Source: Lytechinus pictus
Lineage: Eukaryota > Echinodermata > Echinoidea > Temnopleuroida > Toxopneustidae
Assembly (NCBI RefSeq): GCF_037042905.1
Contig: NC_087258.1
Coordinates: 12,141,501-12,205,500, forward strand
Length of the DNA stretch: 64,000 nt
Direction of reading: 5' to 3'
A model generated the notes under the pieces. That model was not told where the DNA came from. It ran no database searches and was given only the letters and a program-made list of their open reading frames with translations. The position numbers and the translations under genes are program-made. Each line of letters opens with the position of its first letter. The stretch's first letter is position 1. Shown one piece after another: positions 37,766-49,932 of this stretch.

Positions 37766-38743
37766 ACTGATCAGGATTCGAATAGATAAACATAATTTTG
37801 ATACTATCGGGAATGCATTTATGAAGTAGATGCCCTAATTCTGCATCCGATGGAAATGGAATTAAGCCCTTTATTCATCCTTTCATTACATGTTTTTTAA
37901 ATGATAGTTTAAACTCTCCAATTTAATTGAAATACTTTTTTTTCTTCATCAAACGCATTGTTGTAATGCATGGAATTAGTTTCTTCTATAATAACAATAA
38001 ACATTGTGCTACCATTTTATCATTCACTGTTTTTTTTTGTGTATCATTTATTTTTCCTTTTCATGCAAATAAAAAAAACTTTTTTAAAATCAATAAAGAA
38101 CCATTATCATCATCGAGACAACAATTTGATTTTGTGCATTCGCGCACGTCATCATGCTTGTCTAATGGTGATCCGCAGGGGCCGCGGAACGGTTTTCAAA
38201 GTGGGGGACTGAGCCAAAAGTGGGGGGGGGCTGACCATGCAAAAAATCACAATAATATGGTCATTTTTACGTTTTTGTACATGGTTTTGGAACCCCCCCC
38301 CCGCTTCCGCAGCCTCTGATCAGGATTCGAATTGATAAATATAATCTTAATACCATCGGGAATGCGAAATAAATGCCCTAATTTCGCATCAGAAGGAAAC
38401 GGAATAAAGCCCTTTATTTATCTTTTCATTACATGTTTACAAAATGATCAAATTTTAACTCTCCATATTCACTTGAAAAAAAAAATTCTGAATCAAATCC
38501 ATTTTTGTAATGGAATTTGTTTCTTCTAATAACAATAAACTTTGTGTAACACTTTTTTATTCACCGGTTTTTTTGTGTGTGTATCATTTCTTTTCCTTTT
38601 CAGGAAAAAAAAAATATTTTTCGAAGTAAATCAAAAACATTATCATCATCGATCGAGACAACATTTTGATTTCGTGCATTCGCGCACGTCTTCACATTTT
38701 TGTAATATGACTCCGTTCGACATAATATTTGCTTGTCTAATGG
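37766..38743. repeat. Diverged tandem duplication, two copies of about 400 bp
   Basis: Copy 1 (37766-38168) and copy 2 (38316-38743) share the same order of landmarks: CTGATCAGGATTCGAAT, AAGCCCTTTATT, ATTATCATCATCGA, TGCATTCGCGCACGTC, GCTTGTCTAATGG. They differ by many substitutions and indels. A small transposon-like element (38176-38318) sits exactly at the junction. Confidence 0.85.
38176..38318. mobile_element. Small hAT-like TIR element at a duplication junction
   Basis: Starts CAGGGGCCGCGGAACGG, ends CCGCTTCCGCAGCCTCTG, with internal G and C runs near each end. The termini are complementary with mismatches and resemble hAT ends (CAGGG...). No clear 8-bp target duplication was found, as expected if the insertion took part in the rearrangement. 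Confidence 0.6.
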
Positions 38744-39639
38744 CTCGTAATACTTTCCTTAATCTCCTAATTAGTCTTGCTTTGTGAGTTTCTCGGGGAA
38801 TTTGGCGTGCAAGATACTTCCTCGTGTACACATTGCCTCCTTTGTGCAATATGTTTTTTATATATATTTTCATATTTTGGAGACATGTCAATCTGGAAAA
38901 TTAAACCACAAAACCATATAGCGATACAAATCAACGAGTAAACATGTTTTGATCAGCATGAATTTCAGGTACCCAACCTTAAGGCATGTTAAGACTTATT
39001 ACAAAATCAAGTTGGTTGCTTGGATCTTGAAAAGGAGAGATTATGAAAAATAGAATTTTAATCGAAGAAAAGGGGAAAAAAGTCGGCTAAACAGAAACTG
39101 GCAAGAGTGTAATAGACTATGATAAAATTATTAAGAGCGCCGCCTTAAGGTGTGCACACTCATTCGCTGCGATTTTGTTTCAAGTTAAAAACAGATAGGA
39201 TAAAATAAGCAAAAGATCGTAGATGTCAAAAGAAGTAAGAAACGGACACGAGAGAGCTCGTTGAAAATTTTAAAACCATTTGGGGACGAAAGGGGAGGGG
39301 TTATCACGAATCCAGGAAAGGGGGAGGGGATTTTATAGTCACATGGGGACATCGACCCACCCATCGACGCCACTTTTGTGGTGTATTCTAACTCAGGCGA
39401 GAGAATCCTAATTTTTACTTGAGCATGTTGAAAGAATCTGATTTTCCATTGACTTTAATTGTATATTCCGTTCCCGGTGCATCGTTCCTGTGCTGAAAAT
39501 AGACTTTAGGCCTAAGGTTAAGGGGAAGGTGGAAATGGTCAAATAGTATAATGGGTATCATGTGGACGGTAGAAAATTCACATGGTCCCCCTATACGAAA
39601 AACAGTATTTGCTGATAGGGTGTTCCATCCAAAGAGTGG
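38744..39639. other. Intergenic stretch without recognised features
   Basis: Mixed AT-rich sequence. No repeat or gene recognised apart from one TAGGCCTA site near 39508. Confidence 0.5.
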
Positions 39640-39843
39640 TAAATAAATGAATAAAAAAAATAACTAATGAATAAATGAATAAATAAATAAACAAATAAAT
39701 AAATGAATGAATGAATGAATGAATGAATGGATGGATGGATGAATGAATAAGTAACTAAATAAATAAATAGATAAATAAATAAATGAATGAATGAATAAAT
39801 AAATAAATGAATAGATAAATAAATAAGTAAATTAATAAATAAA
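39640..39843. repeat. (AAAT)n/(GAAT)n/(GGAT)n microsatellite
   Basis: About 200 bp of degenerate tetranucleotide repeat, directly adjoining the CTAG end of the Helitron-like element. A shorter AAAT tract resumes at its other end (42001-42020), which suggests insertion into a pre-existing repeat. Confidence 0.9.
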
Positions 39844-42001
39844 CTAGATTTTAATTCGTCAGGAGGACGAATTAGGTGGTCTGTCATGATTTTCCATTCA
39901 GTGTCGGCTCATGTTGTATGAAATGATTCATTTAGATATGATCTATTTGAAAATCTTGATCAAATATATCATGGGAATAAATTTTTACCATGACTAAAGT
40001 GATTATTAATGTGGTGATGACAATCGTGATGATGGTGATAATGCAAGATGGTAAATACGAAATGAAGTTTGAGGCACGTAAAACGCCATGAAAACTTTTT
40101 GAAAATTTCAGACGATTTTACCGAAATTGGCTTTCAAAAATTGCTCAATGAAAGGCGCCTTAATTTTCACAGCAGCTAATTTTTACTGGACAGTTGTTCA
40201 TTATTGATGTTTTTTATTCAAAATCTTAAAAAATTTTTGTACTGTCCGCAATTTTTTTCTAGATTTCAATTAAGTTTCAAGCAAGAATTTTCACAATGTC
40301 AGAGGGTATTGATTTCACAGAATTTGACTTGAAAATTCATAGGTAATACTTTTTGAAAAAAATATCTTAAATATTTGTATTCAACATATGCTAAATTTCA
40401 ATAATTTGTAATGAAAAGTTTCACAATGCTACAATACCACAGCATTCACTTCAAAACTCATCGGTGATGTTTTTTATAAAGAATTATGCAGAATTTTTTT
40501 TGTAAAAATTTCCGCAAATTTCTAAACATTTACGTAAAATTTTCACGATCCATTAATTGTGTATGGCTTTCACATTTACTTGAAAATTCTTTGTTGATGA
40601 TTTTTAATGAAAAAAGTCATGTAAAAGATTCAAATACAGGCGATTTCCTTTGAAATTTCGGAAAAAAATGTGTAATTAACTAATTTGCACAATGTTTAAA
40701 AATGACCGAATAAAAAAAAAATCCGGGAAATTCCGCAAAATGTCCGAAATGAAATTTTGCAACCTAAGAGCGTTTCAACATTGCAGCGTTTACTAAAAAA
40801 TACATAAATGATATTTTACAATGTTAAAATGACCCCTAAAAAGTTCCGGCAAAATTCCAAAAAATTGTCCTACATAAAAAACGCAAAGCACGTGGGCTTG
40901 AAATTTTCAGCAAGACCGTACAATTGATTTTTTTAAAAATTCCTTAAAAAATTTCTGAAAAATTAGGCCCAGAATTTTTTTTTAAAAAAAATTAAACAAT
41001 TCATAACATATTGATGCTGTGGTCGAAAGTGAAAATTATTCGCACGTTATTTGTAGATAATTGTCTTCACTACATCATATCAAAATTTTGGAGAAAACTT
41101 AACACTAATAACGAAGATACGGTCAAATATGCATAAATACGTTGACGTATGTTGCGAAAATATATAATTTTCAATGTTAACGTAATTTTGACTTGATTAC
41201 GAAATCTCCAAATGAGATATTGACTATATCCAAGAGTGAGGAAAAATTGGGGGTCAACGGACTTCCTGAAGAGCTACAGTGAATTTTATATAGGCATATT
41301 TTTGCCTATTTATGACTTATTTTGCGAGTTTGCACGCGCGAGTAATGCAAATTTGAAAGGACGCGCATTCCCGTATTATTGGTCGTAAGAGGCTGAATGA
41401 GGTATCAAATTAATCAGAAGATAATGGACAATGGACAGACATAAAATAAATGATGACTCGAAGATGCATACCGATGGTAGGTGCAAGAACGCACACGCAT
41501 ACCTGTGCGCGCGCAAATTGTTGACATGTTCAAAATGACCTGAAACGTACCCAAACTTGACCACGGTCGATTTGGGGAATTTTAAAATTTTGACGCGCGC
41601 GTACGTGCGCGTCATGACCTTTGCATGACCTCTGATGACATGTCCTGATGACCTGTCACCTGAACATGATATGATGCAAATATGGATGATTTTTAATGAT
41701 TTGTTGCGATGATATGATCAATCATTTAATTTTACAAAATGGCGCCTTGATGACGTCATCATGATTTGATAACCTTGAAAAGCATTGTTACACAGTCATG
41801 TCCATAATGATGTCCATCCATGACATGAAAATCAAGAAAATTGACAGGCCCGATTTTGAGATAAAGTGGGGACAAAATTTGGCAATAAAAATAAAGAAAA
41901 TTCTGACGAATATAAAAGGTGATCTGTCATATTCATGACAGACCACCTAAAAATTCTGACGAATATAAAAGGTGATCTGTCATATTCATGACAGACCACC
42001 T
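39844..42001 (-). mobile_element. Helitron/Helentron-like non-autonomous element
   Basis: Read on the minus strand the left boundary is a 9-bp stem hairpin (39852-39874; TAATTCGTC, 5-base loop, GACGAATTA), then AAAAT and CTAG with a T after it. That is the hallmark of a Helitron 3' end. The other end holds two tandem 53-bp copies (41896-41948, 41949-42001), each folding on GGTGATCTGTCAT / ATGACAGACCACC; this motif also appears next to the terminal hairpin (39875-39888). No Rep/helicase frame. An array of diverged units of about 125 bp lies at 40190-40640. The right boundary is uncertain. Confidence 0.55.
40190..40640. repeat. Diverged tandem repeat, unit about 125 bp
   Basis: The phrase ACTTGAAAATTCAT plus GGTGATGTTTTT recurs with changes near 40325, 40448 and 40573, and a weaker copy near 40195. 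TTTCACAATG follows each by about 90 bp. AT-rich; no coding. Confidence 0.6.
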
Positions 42002-42270
42002 AATAAATAAATAAATAAAACATATATATATGTACGATATGTTTTGAAATTAATTTTGTTAAAATCTACTTACATGCCCCCGCTCCTGTCCCAGCATATA
42101 TTATGTGATTGGTACTTCACATCTCTTGAAAGTATGATGTTTTGAAATTGGTAACATTTATTTAATATCTGCATGCCCCCCCCCCCCCCGTCTCTCTCTC
42201 TCTCGTTCTCTTTCTTTCATTCTCTCTTTCATACTATCTTTCTCCATCCCCCACCACTCTCTATCTATCG
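42002..42270. other. AT-rich and pyrimidine-rich intergenic DNA
   Basis: AAAT tract, a C13 run near 42177, then (TC)n at 42192-42240. No gene seen. Confidence 0.5.
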
Positions 42271-42634
42271 GTAAATTGCCAGTTCGTCTATTGCCAACTC
42301 GTCTACTCATCACATGGTAAACCTTCATTTAGTCTAATGCCATTCTGTCCATCAGCATTTCGTCTAACAACCATTTGGTCAAATTATCACTTCATGTAAT
42401 TAAATGCAGTTCGTCTGCCATTTCGTCTCATAACCAGTCGGTCTAATATCAATTTTTTTTATTAATTTCGCCTAATTAACACTATTAGTCCAACGAGACA
42501 AAATGGTATATGGATTAAATGGCTATTGGACCAACTGGTTATAAGACGAAATGGCAATTAGACCATGTAGATAGTGGACAACCAATGGTAGACCAACTGA
42601 TAGTAGACGAGTTGGGACGAATTGGCATTAAACC
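42271..42634. mobile_element. Foldback element of degenerate TTCGTCTA units, copy 1
   Basis: The left half is made of short phrases such as GCCATTTCGTCT and ACCATTTGGTC; the right half of their complements (AGACGAAATGGC, GACCAACTGG). The whole thus folds back on itself around an AT-rich centre near 42450. The ends resemble GGTAAATTGCCA / TGGCATTAAACC. A second copy in the same orientation is at 50694-51108. Non-coding; superfamily not assigned. Confidence 0.75.
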
Positions 42635-44569
42635 TACATGACCTATCTATCACCCCCTCTCTCTCTCCCCCTCTCCACCTTCCCACCCACTCTCCTTCGC
42701 CAGGTTCCTCATCTTTTACATCTCTGCCCTTCTAAATGCCTTTTTCCCCCGGACGGCAATGGCCACTATGAGTAATCGGTCGCTATCTCCTCTTATCCTA
42801 TCTTGACACTATTCTTGTCCAGTTTTATCGCCGCAAGCAAGGTTTTATAGACATTAGCATGAGACCTGACCTATCACGATTTGCATTCGGGGGGGGGGGT
42901 CTATAGATTTAAACACCATGCATGGTCACTTGAAAACGTTTCCATGTTCAACCCAAAGGCAGTTATTTTCTGATAGCCACACCCCTTAAAACGACGGAGA
43001 TTTCACAATGGGCCCCATGAGGGGCCCCAAGAAATTGTTCAAATTTAGTAGATTTGTATTGTTAAAAAAAAAAAAATTTAAAAATAATTACAAGATTTGA
43101 CGTCATTTTTGCCGAAAACAAATTGGCAAGGGAAAAAGTGATATTATTTTTGTTTAATGTGACAAGCAACAACAACAACAATAATAAGTAATAAATAAAG
43201 AGGGGTAAAAAATGGGGTATCATGGAGTCAATGTTTAGGGGCTGCGATGTCTTCTCTTCCATAGTAAGTTTTAAAAAAATAAAATAAAAAGCCCCTTCGC
43301 AATCATCCCTTATTACGTAAATGATAATCCAATTGAAAATAAAGGCGTTTGAATGTCAATCTGAACTAACCACTAAAAAGAAGTATTAATATACAAAAAT
43401 ATAGGAAAAGTGGTACCCTTAGTTATTAATATTGCCACGAGTCATCAAATATGTACCAGCATAAAATTATTTTTAACCACAATGCCCAGGTGTATGTTTA
43501 AAAAATATAGGGGCATTCCCATTATCCCCCTCGATGCATCGGTCTTTTATGTTTCATATTATTTACACCAGACCCTGGCGAATCCGTAGGTCCGTCTCAA
43601 TACGTCACAACACTCCTTGAATAATGTTTCATATCCCCGACATCCTTCCTTTCCAAATATAGGAGACACAAGAGAGGAAAATCAATATTTATTTTCTTGA
43701 TATAAAATTCCAAGGGTTCTATATTCTCTTGATGTTGATTTATACAGACTTTCGTATGTTGATAGGCGTTCTATCCCACCTGATGTAAAGCGTAATATGC
43801 CATGATATAAAGAGTAACATTCAAAAAGTGGGTCGTTTTTAATCACTGGGCGACTGCTTCTGAACGCATTACATTGTATTTTCTCATTCAAAACGAGCAA
43901 TGCAGTTTTGATTTTAATGGTGTGTTTTGCTGTCGTTGTTTTTATTTCCTTTCTTTTGAAAGGTTGAGACGAAGGGGGGGGGGGTGGAGTCTGCTGATGG
44001 GCATGGGGGACTTAACAGGTCTATGAAAATAATAATAATAATATATAAATAAATAATAAACTCTCACTATAAACCGAAGCCATTTTGAATCTGCAGGTCA
44101 GACCCCCCCCCCTCCTACCACCATCTTCCTTCTACTCCATTCCCTACAGTACATAAGGGATAATAAAGTGTTACTAATCCTTATTTTATGTTGGTGAGAA
44201 CAGAGAAATATTAACATGATTATAGTGTGTATGTACCTACCTAAAACGCCATAGACCTATGCATGACTACTTTTACCCCTATCAAATGTGAATATGAGTT
44301 ATTTTCTATCCATTTTTCAACAGACACCCCCCCCCCCACCCCCATATAGGCCTACAAACGCAATGAATCCCTTACATTTGTCATGTTTGGAGCAAACCTT
44401 TATGTAAGCACGGATTTTATAATAAGAGCTCATCATAACGTTTAGTTTGTATTAGGCGTTCCTGCTCTAACCAACCACCCCCCCCCGCCCTTCTACAGGG
44501 CAATCGCTGACCCCCCCCCCCCCCACCCTACCACCACGACGGCACGTGAAAGGATATTCTATCTACCAC
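42635..44569. other. Intergenic stretch
   Basis: No gene recognised. Pyrimidine-rich at 42640-42720, G run at 42891, short ACA and ATA microsatellites near 43165 and 44030, C runs near 44105, 44328, 44480 and 44513. The 72-residue frame at 43682-43900 (minus) matches no family I know. Confidence 0.5.
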
Positions 44570-44900
44570 ACAGGTATGACCAAGGTATGAGTAATCGGTC
44601 AAGACAACTCCAGTTCAAGTTCTCCCCTGCCTCTCTTCATTACGTATGCATGCTATTTCCATATACCTGGTGCAGTACACAGCGTCTCATGAAAATGTAA
44701 ACCCTTATCATTCATTCCCTTCCATCTAGACATGACTGTGTCTTCCATCCATTTACCTGAGGGGTTGCCCCCATGTCGTATGACTAATAGGTCATTCGAC
44801 ATCTTCGGTTCAAGTCCTCTCCTGCATCTTCTCATTAGTATTCATGTCATTTCCATTTACCTGGTGCAGTACACACCATCTCATGAAATTACATACAATA
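44570..44900. repeat. Tandem pair of units, 196-bp period, with a tRNA-type B-box
   Basis: Two diverged copies share GTTCAAGT (44613 and 44809), TCTCCCCTGC-like, ATTTCCATATACCTGGTGCA-like and GTACACA...TCTCATGAAA blocks. The second has GGTTCAAGTCC (44808-44818), which fits the RNA polymerase III B-box. A tRNA-derived SINE is possible, but no clear A-box was seen. Confidence 0.55.
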
Positions 44901-44922
44901 CTAAAACAAATCTGAATAAATA

Positions 44923-45087
44923 CACTGTGAAAATGAAGTGCTAATTTAGCACTTACAGTGCTTGTATAGTGACTGCACTACGAGTGCTGATTTTTTAGTT
45001 CAAATTTAAACTAGAAAATCAGCACTCGTAGTGCAATCACTATACAAGCACTGTAAGTGCTAAAATAGCACTTCATTTTTTACAGTG
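44923..45087. mobile_element. Hairpin MITE of Tc1/mariner type with TA duplication
   Basis: 165 bp; starts CACTGTGAAAATGAAGTGC, ends GCACTTCATTTTTTACAGTG, flanked on both sides by TA. The arms are complementary over almost the full length around a short AT centre near 45005. TA target and CACTGTAAAA-like ends fit the Tc1/mariner superfamily. Non-coding. Confidence 0.9.
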
Positions 45088-45090
45088 TAA

Positions 45091-46180
45091 CTTGTATTTA
45101 AAAAAATTGTGACTGGTCTCTTGTTAAGATTGGGGAAAAACACAAGAATCTATAGTCATTTTCATAGGAATTCTATCTAGTGTCCCTCCGACAACACATT
45201 CCTTCAAATATGATTAGATTGGATTTCGAGTGTACAAGAGAGATATGCAAATAAACACTTTATTTCAAGAAAAAGTCAACAAGAAGCGCATCGATTATCA
45301 ACGTCCAATAGCTGGGCACACCTGGCGCACAGATGGGGGACTGCATGGAGGCCATGGGCCCCTCCCCCCATTCATGACTAAGAAAAAAAAAGAGAAAGAA
45401 AAAATAAAGTAAAAGATAAAGGCTGAAATAAGATATTTACTTAATATCATGGCAAAATCTATAACGAAATTAGATTTTGGTATTAAGAAGGGCATTTTTT
45501 GCTCTCTCAGTCTCTCGCTTCGCTCGCTCACAGTTTACAAGAAATTTTGGCCCATACGCCATGTCTGACCCCTTCAAATTTTCTGGCTCATTATGCTATT
45601 ACTGTAGGGGCAACATTGTCGTATCAATGAAATTGAAAAGTCATAGTTTGATTCAATCTTTATGGTATTAAAGGGGAAGTTCACCCTGAAGAAAAGTTTG
45701 TTGGAAAAAAAGCAGAAAAAAATATTGGGAAAGGTTTGAGGAAAAATCCATTAAAGATTAAGTAAATTATTATTAGAGTATTATATTATATTATTGTAGT
45801 ATTATTTAGTATTATATTAGAGTATTGATAGAGTAACTCTATCATTGGTATTGTGGAAATATATATATATAGCGGTATACATTGCTGTCCTAAAATGGCA
45901 AAATTTTGAAGTAAGTGACATGAAAGACCATTTTTATTGAGACACCCAGTACCGACGATGAGTCTTGCACCTGAGTGATGGCGAAGACGTGACGCCTCGT
46001 GTCAGACTCGGCACTCATCAATCCCGTATTATAATCCAGCCAACCTCATTGAATTTCATCGGGGCCTTCTTTTGCATACACCTCTCCAGACTTGTTGCAT
46101 AAAGTTGAGGAAAGGGTCGGAGAAGAGGGAGCTTGAAGATAGAACGAGAAATAGGAAGATATTAGATGGATGGGTGGATA
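45091..46180. other. Intergenic stretch with MITE remnant
   Basis: No gene recognised. At 45668 a TTAA-AGGGGAAGTTCACC end starts a truncated MITE whose inner part is lost in a TATTA-rich tract (45760-45830). A (TA)n run is at 45860. The 45330-45600 segment (TCTCGCTTCGCTCGCTCAC near 45513) resembles the modules in the hAT elements at 47100 and 54406. Confidence 0.5.
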
Positions 46181-46181
46181 T

Positions 46182-46535
<354 letters not shown>

Positions 46536-47099
46536 AGACTTTCTATATAATATGTCAAAATGAAAAACCCTCATCAGCATAAGAATTTCACCGAATGCAT
46601 TTAGCTTTGTATTTCATTTCTAAAAACTGTCTTCGACATACTCGAACATAAGTGCCCTTTGGTAAGGCATTAATCCTCATTACCAGGTCCCTCGAAGGTG
46701 ACCGTCGGTCCTCTCAGTGGTTGCTTGCTTACAAGCAGGTAAAACAAAATCATTACCATTACCATTATCGAGTTCAGATTTTTTCAAGAAAGGAGTTTTT
46801 GTCATCAGCAAAGCCGCGGTTTTCAAAATGATCACAAAATGACAGCGGTCTGATCACAAGCTTATTATAAGATTCATATAGTTTTGTGTGGGATTTTATT
46901 ACCTGAATTACAATTTCATTAGTTTTCACTTAATTCCTCTCCCCCACCCACCATGCAACTCACCCCTCCACTCTTAATTTACATATATATCTCTCTTTCT
47001 CCCTCTCTTTCCTTTTCCTCCCTCTCTCCCCGCCCCCGGCTCTCCCTCCCCCTTTCTCCCCTCGCTACCCCCCCCCCACCCCTTTCCCCTTCCTCTGTG

Positions 47100-49537
47100 C
47101 AGTGTTGTAGTGCCTTGATGCTCGGCCTTGGCCTTAAGGCGCCTTAAGGCCTACTTTTTCAAAGCCTTGGCCTTGAACATTCAAGCCTTGGCCTTGAGAG
47201 GGCCTTGGCCTTGGCCTTGAGGATTTTGAGCCTTGAAATTTCAAGGCATTTCAAGGCATTTTCAAGGCTTTTTCAAGGCATTTTATATTTTGTACTTTCA
47301 TTTTTTTTTATAGTAGTTACAAATGTTTAAATTGTTCTGTATATCTAATGACACTAATGGTCAATACTACCAGTCAGCAGTAGCAGTAGTAAGTGTACTT
47401 AGAAGTGCCATCAATTTTAATTATCAAGAATTATCATCACATAATTAAGTAACAAAGAAAACAGAAGTGATGAAAAATAACATTATAATTGGTAATATGT
47501 TGTTTAAAAATGATAATGGCAAAATCAATAATAATGATAATGATAAATATCATAGTGATTTTATGACAGGAATAATTCTGACAGATCTGACTGCAATATT
47601 GACAACAATTTCCATACTTTAAGAAAAGCTACATGTAACTCTAAAGAGTGATAACAAGGATGATTTCTATGGACCATTAGGATTTTCCTTGTATTATCTT
47701 TGACCAACAATAATGTGTTAAGTCTTATTGATATTCTGAAAATATTTGGTAAACTTGAACACAACAGGCAAGACAGAGGAATGGGAAGAGAGATAGAGAG
47801 GCGAAGGGGGAGGCTGGTTTAGCAGAATATACTGCTAAATCAGTTAATATGTTGATAGGCAGTACATCTATTTTTTTTTTTTGGGGGGTATAGTGTCTCA
47901 GATTGACAAAAGAGAGTAAAAAAAAGGTTACTTATTTTTAATCATATGGTTCGACAGTGAATTTCATTTCACTACAGTTTCAAGGAAACAAACAAAATAT
48001 TTGTTTTTGTGTCAGTGTGGTTTCATAGAAAACTCTTATTTTATTGTTTTAAGAAATAATTAAGATTTAACCTCCCCCAACTAATGGTGTGGGGTGTGCC
48101 CCGCTTATTTTATATCCTTTTGAATATAACTTTATTTTTTAGTATTCTTTATTCTGGTTTTTGAGGTAAATTAATAGAAGATACAAGAAAAGAGAATTGA
48201 AATTTAATATTGGTTGTAAGCAGAAAAAAAACATGAAAACTGACAAGAGTCCTAAAAATGACTCATTTTCAGGTCAGCATTTGAAAATTTCAACTTGCGC
48301 TTTGTGCTCTCTTGCCCCCCCCCCTGAAAAATTCCCTGTACGAAAAAACGCCCGTTTTCTAAAATCGAAAATGCCTTTTTTTCCAAATCAAATGTGCCCT
48401 TTTTTAGTGTATCATTTTTAGAGTAAAACATAATACATTTTAGATTAAAAATCACCTAATTTTGGACCGCGCTCGCATAAATTATTGTTAAGTAAGGTAC
48501 TCATTCTGTTTCCTTTTACAAAAAAAAAATGCGTAGAATGTCCAGTTTTCAGGTTAGAATATCACAAATTTTTGAGCTCGCGCTTTGCGCTCGCATTATT
48601 TGATTGTTGAGTTTAATGTATCCTATTTATGAGTCACTAAATGCAGTCCAGAACAGCTTCCTTTTCTGGTCAGTAAAATTTCAGCTCGCGCTTCACGTTC
48701 ACGTTAATTCTTTAGTAAGATGCACATCTTTTTCATGAGTTCAAAAACAGCTCGGAATATTTAATTTTCATTTCTCATTACACAAAATGTCCAGAAGTTT
48801 GAGCTCGTGGTTCGTGCTGGCAACATCTCGCAAGGATGCCCTTTTAACAGTGATTAGCGCCATAATTGACCGAAAATCGAGTTTTACAACTTCAGAATTG
48901 ATTTTTTTTTTTCAAAACCCCTCGCTCGCTACGCTTTCTGGCAGAAAAGTAAAGCCTAAATCAAAATATCAGTCTTATCAATTAGAAATCACTTTAAAAA
49001 GGCTTTCATTTTGACTTATAAGTGTATTTTGAGGCTTTGACACCCCCCCAAAAAAAACGTTCTGCCTCCCCTGTCCCAGGGAGTGGAGAAAGACATTCAG
49101 TGGGTTCCGTTGAGAATGCCAGGATCAGATGACCGTGGTAATGATAATTATTGCAATGTAAATTGCCTAGAAAAATAATGTACTAAATGTACAAAGGTAA
49201 CTATACTATTATTTTAATAATGTCTAAATCTATCATGAAATTCTTTTTGTTTTACATGTACAAGGGTCAAAATTTTAGCTCGCTCACACCTTTAATACAT
49301 TTTGCCCTGTGTGTCATGTCTGCCGCCTAAGCATTGTTGTCTCATTGTTCCATATACATGTATTGAAAGTTTGAAATGCCTTGGCCTTGGCCTTGGCCTT
49401 GAGGTTTTCAGGCCTTGGCCTTGGCCTTGGGTTTGCATGCCTTGGCCTCGGCCTTGGGTATTGAAGCCTTGGCCTTGGGTATCAAAGCCTTGGCCTTGGC
49501 CTTGGCCTTGGAGGTTTGAGCCTTGACTACAACACTG
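47100..49537. mobile_element. hAT-superfamily element, 2.4 kb, with 8-bp target duplication
   Basis: The left end CAGTGTTGTAGT (47100-47111) and right end ACTACAACACTG (49526-49537) are perfect inverted repeats. The 8-bp duplication cctctgtg is intact on both sides (47092-47099 and 49538-49545). Next to each end are subterminal arrays of GGCCTTGG-type repeats (about 47121-47280 and 49378-49524). The middle is non-coding: AT-rich DNA plus a nested, poly-C-bearing segment at about 48290-49080 with repeated GCTCGCGCTTTGCGCTCGC-like phrases. No transposase frame, so it must have been moved in trans. Intact duplication suggests a fairly young insertion. Confidence 0.92.
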
Positions 49538-49545
49538 CCTCTGTG

Positions 49546-49932
49546 TAATGCAAGTACATGCACCTTCCCTGTATATTGCATGCTCAATAAATTTATTCAC
49601 CATAAAATTAACAAGACCATCCAATGCTTCTTCCACTGACCAACACGCCAAACGGAATATATTCAAGGGATTCCAGCCTTCCCTTTATCCATGGACCCAT
49701 GCTTTATCCTAAAATACATCGTAGCGGTCAATGTCCGAAACTGGTCACGAGGCAGACATCATCCACGCTGCGGCGTGACGACCATGAACGTGTCCGGGGT
49801 GCGAGGTTCGAGTGCGGAAACGGAAAGTCTAGGTATCCGGAAAGTCCCGAGTACGCTGGCTGTCGGCAAGATTACAGAGGATCGAATGTAATTCACTATC
49901 CGAGAGGAGAATGGTGACCATCTTCCTGATCC
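49546..49932. other. CpG-rich unique-looking block between two transposons
   Basis: The 49690-49920 segment is rich in CpG and open in two forward frames and one reverse frame. None resembles a known protein and no splice sites stand out. Possibly an exon or regulatory fragment of unknown origin. Confidence 0.35.

Noticed and set aside
49292..49666. Gln/Gly repeat frame (QGQGQG)
   Set aside because: Arises from the subterminal GGCCTTGG array of the hAT element.
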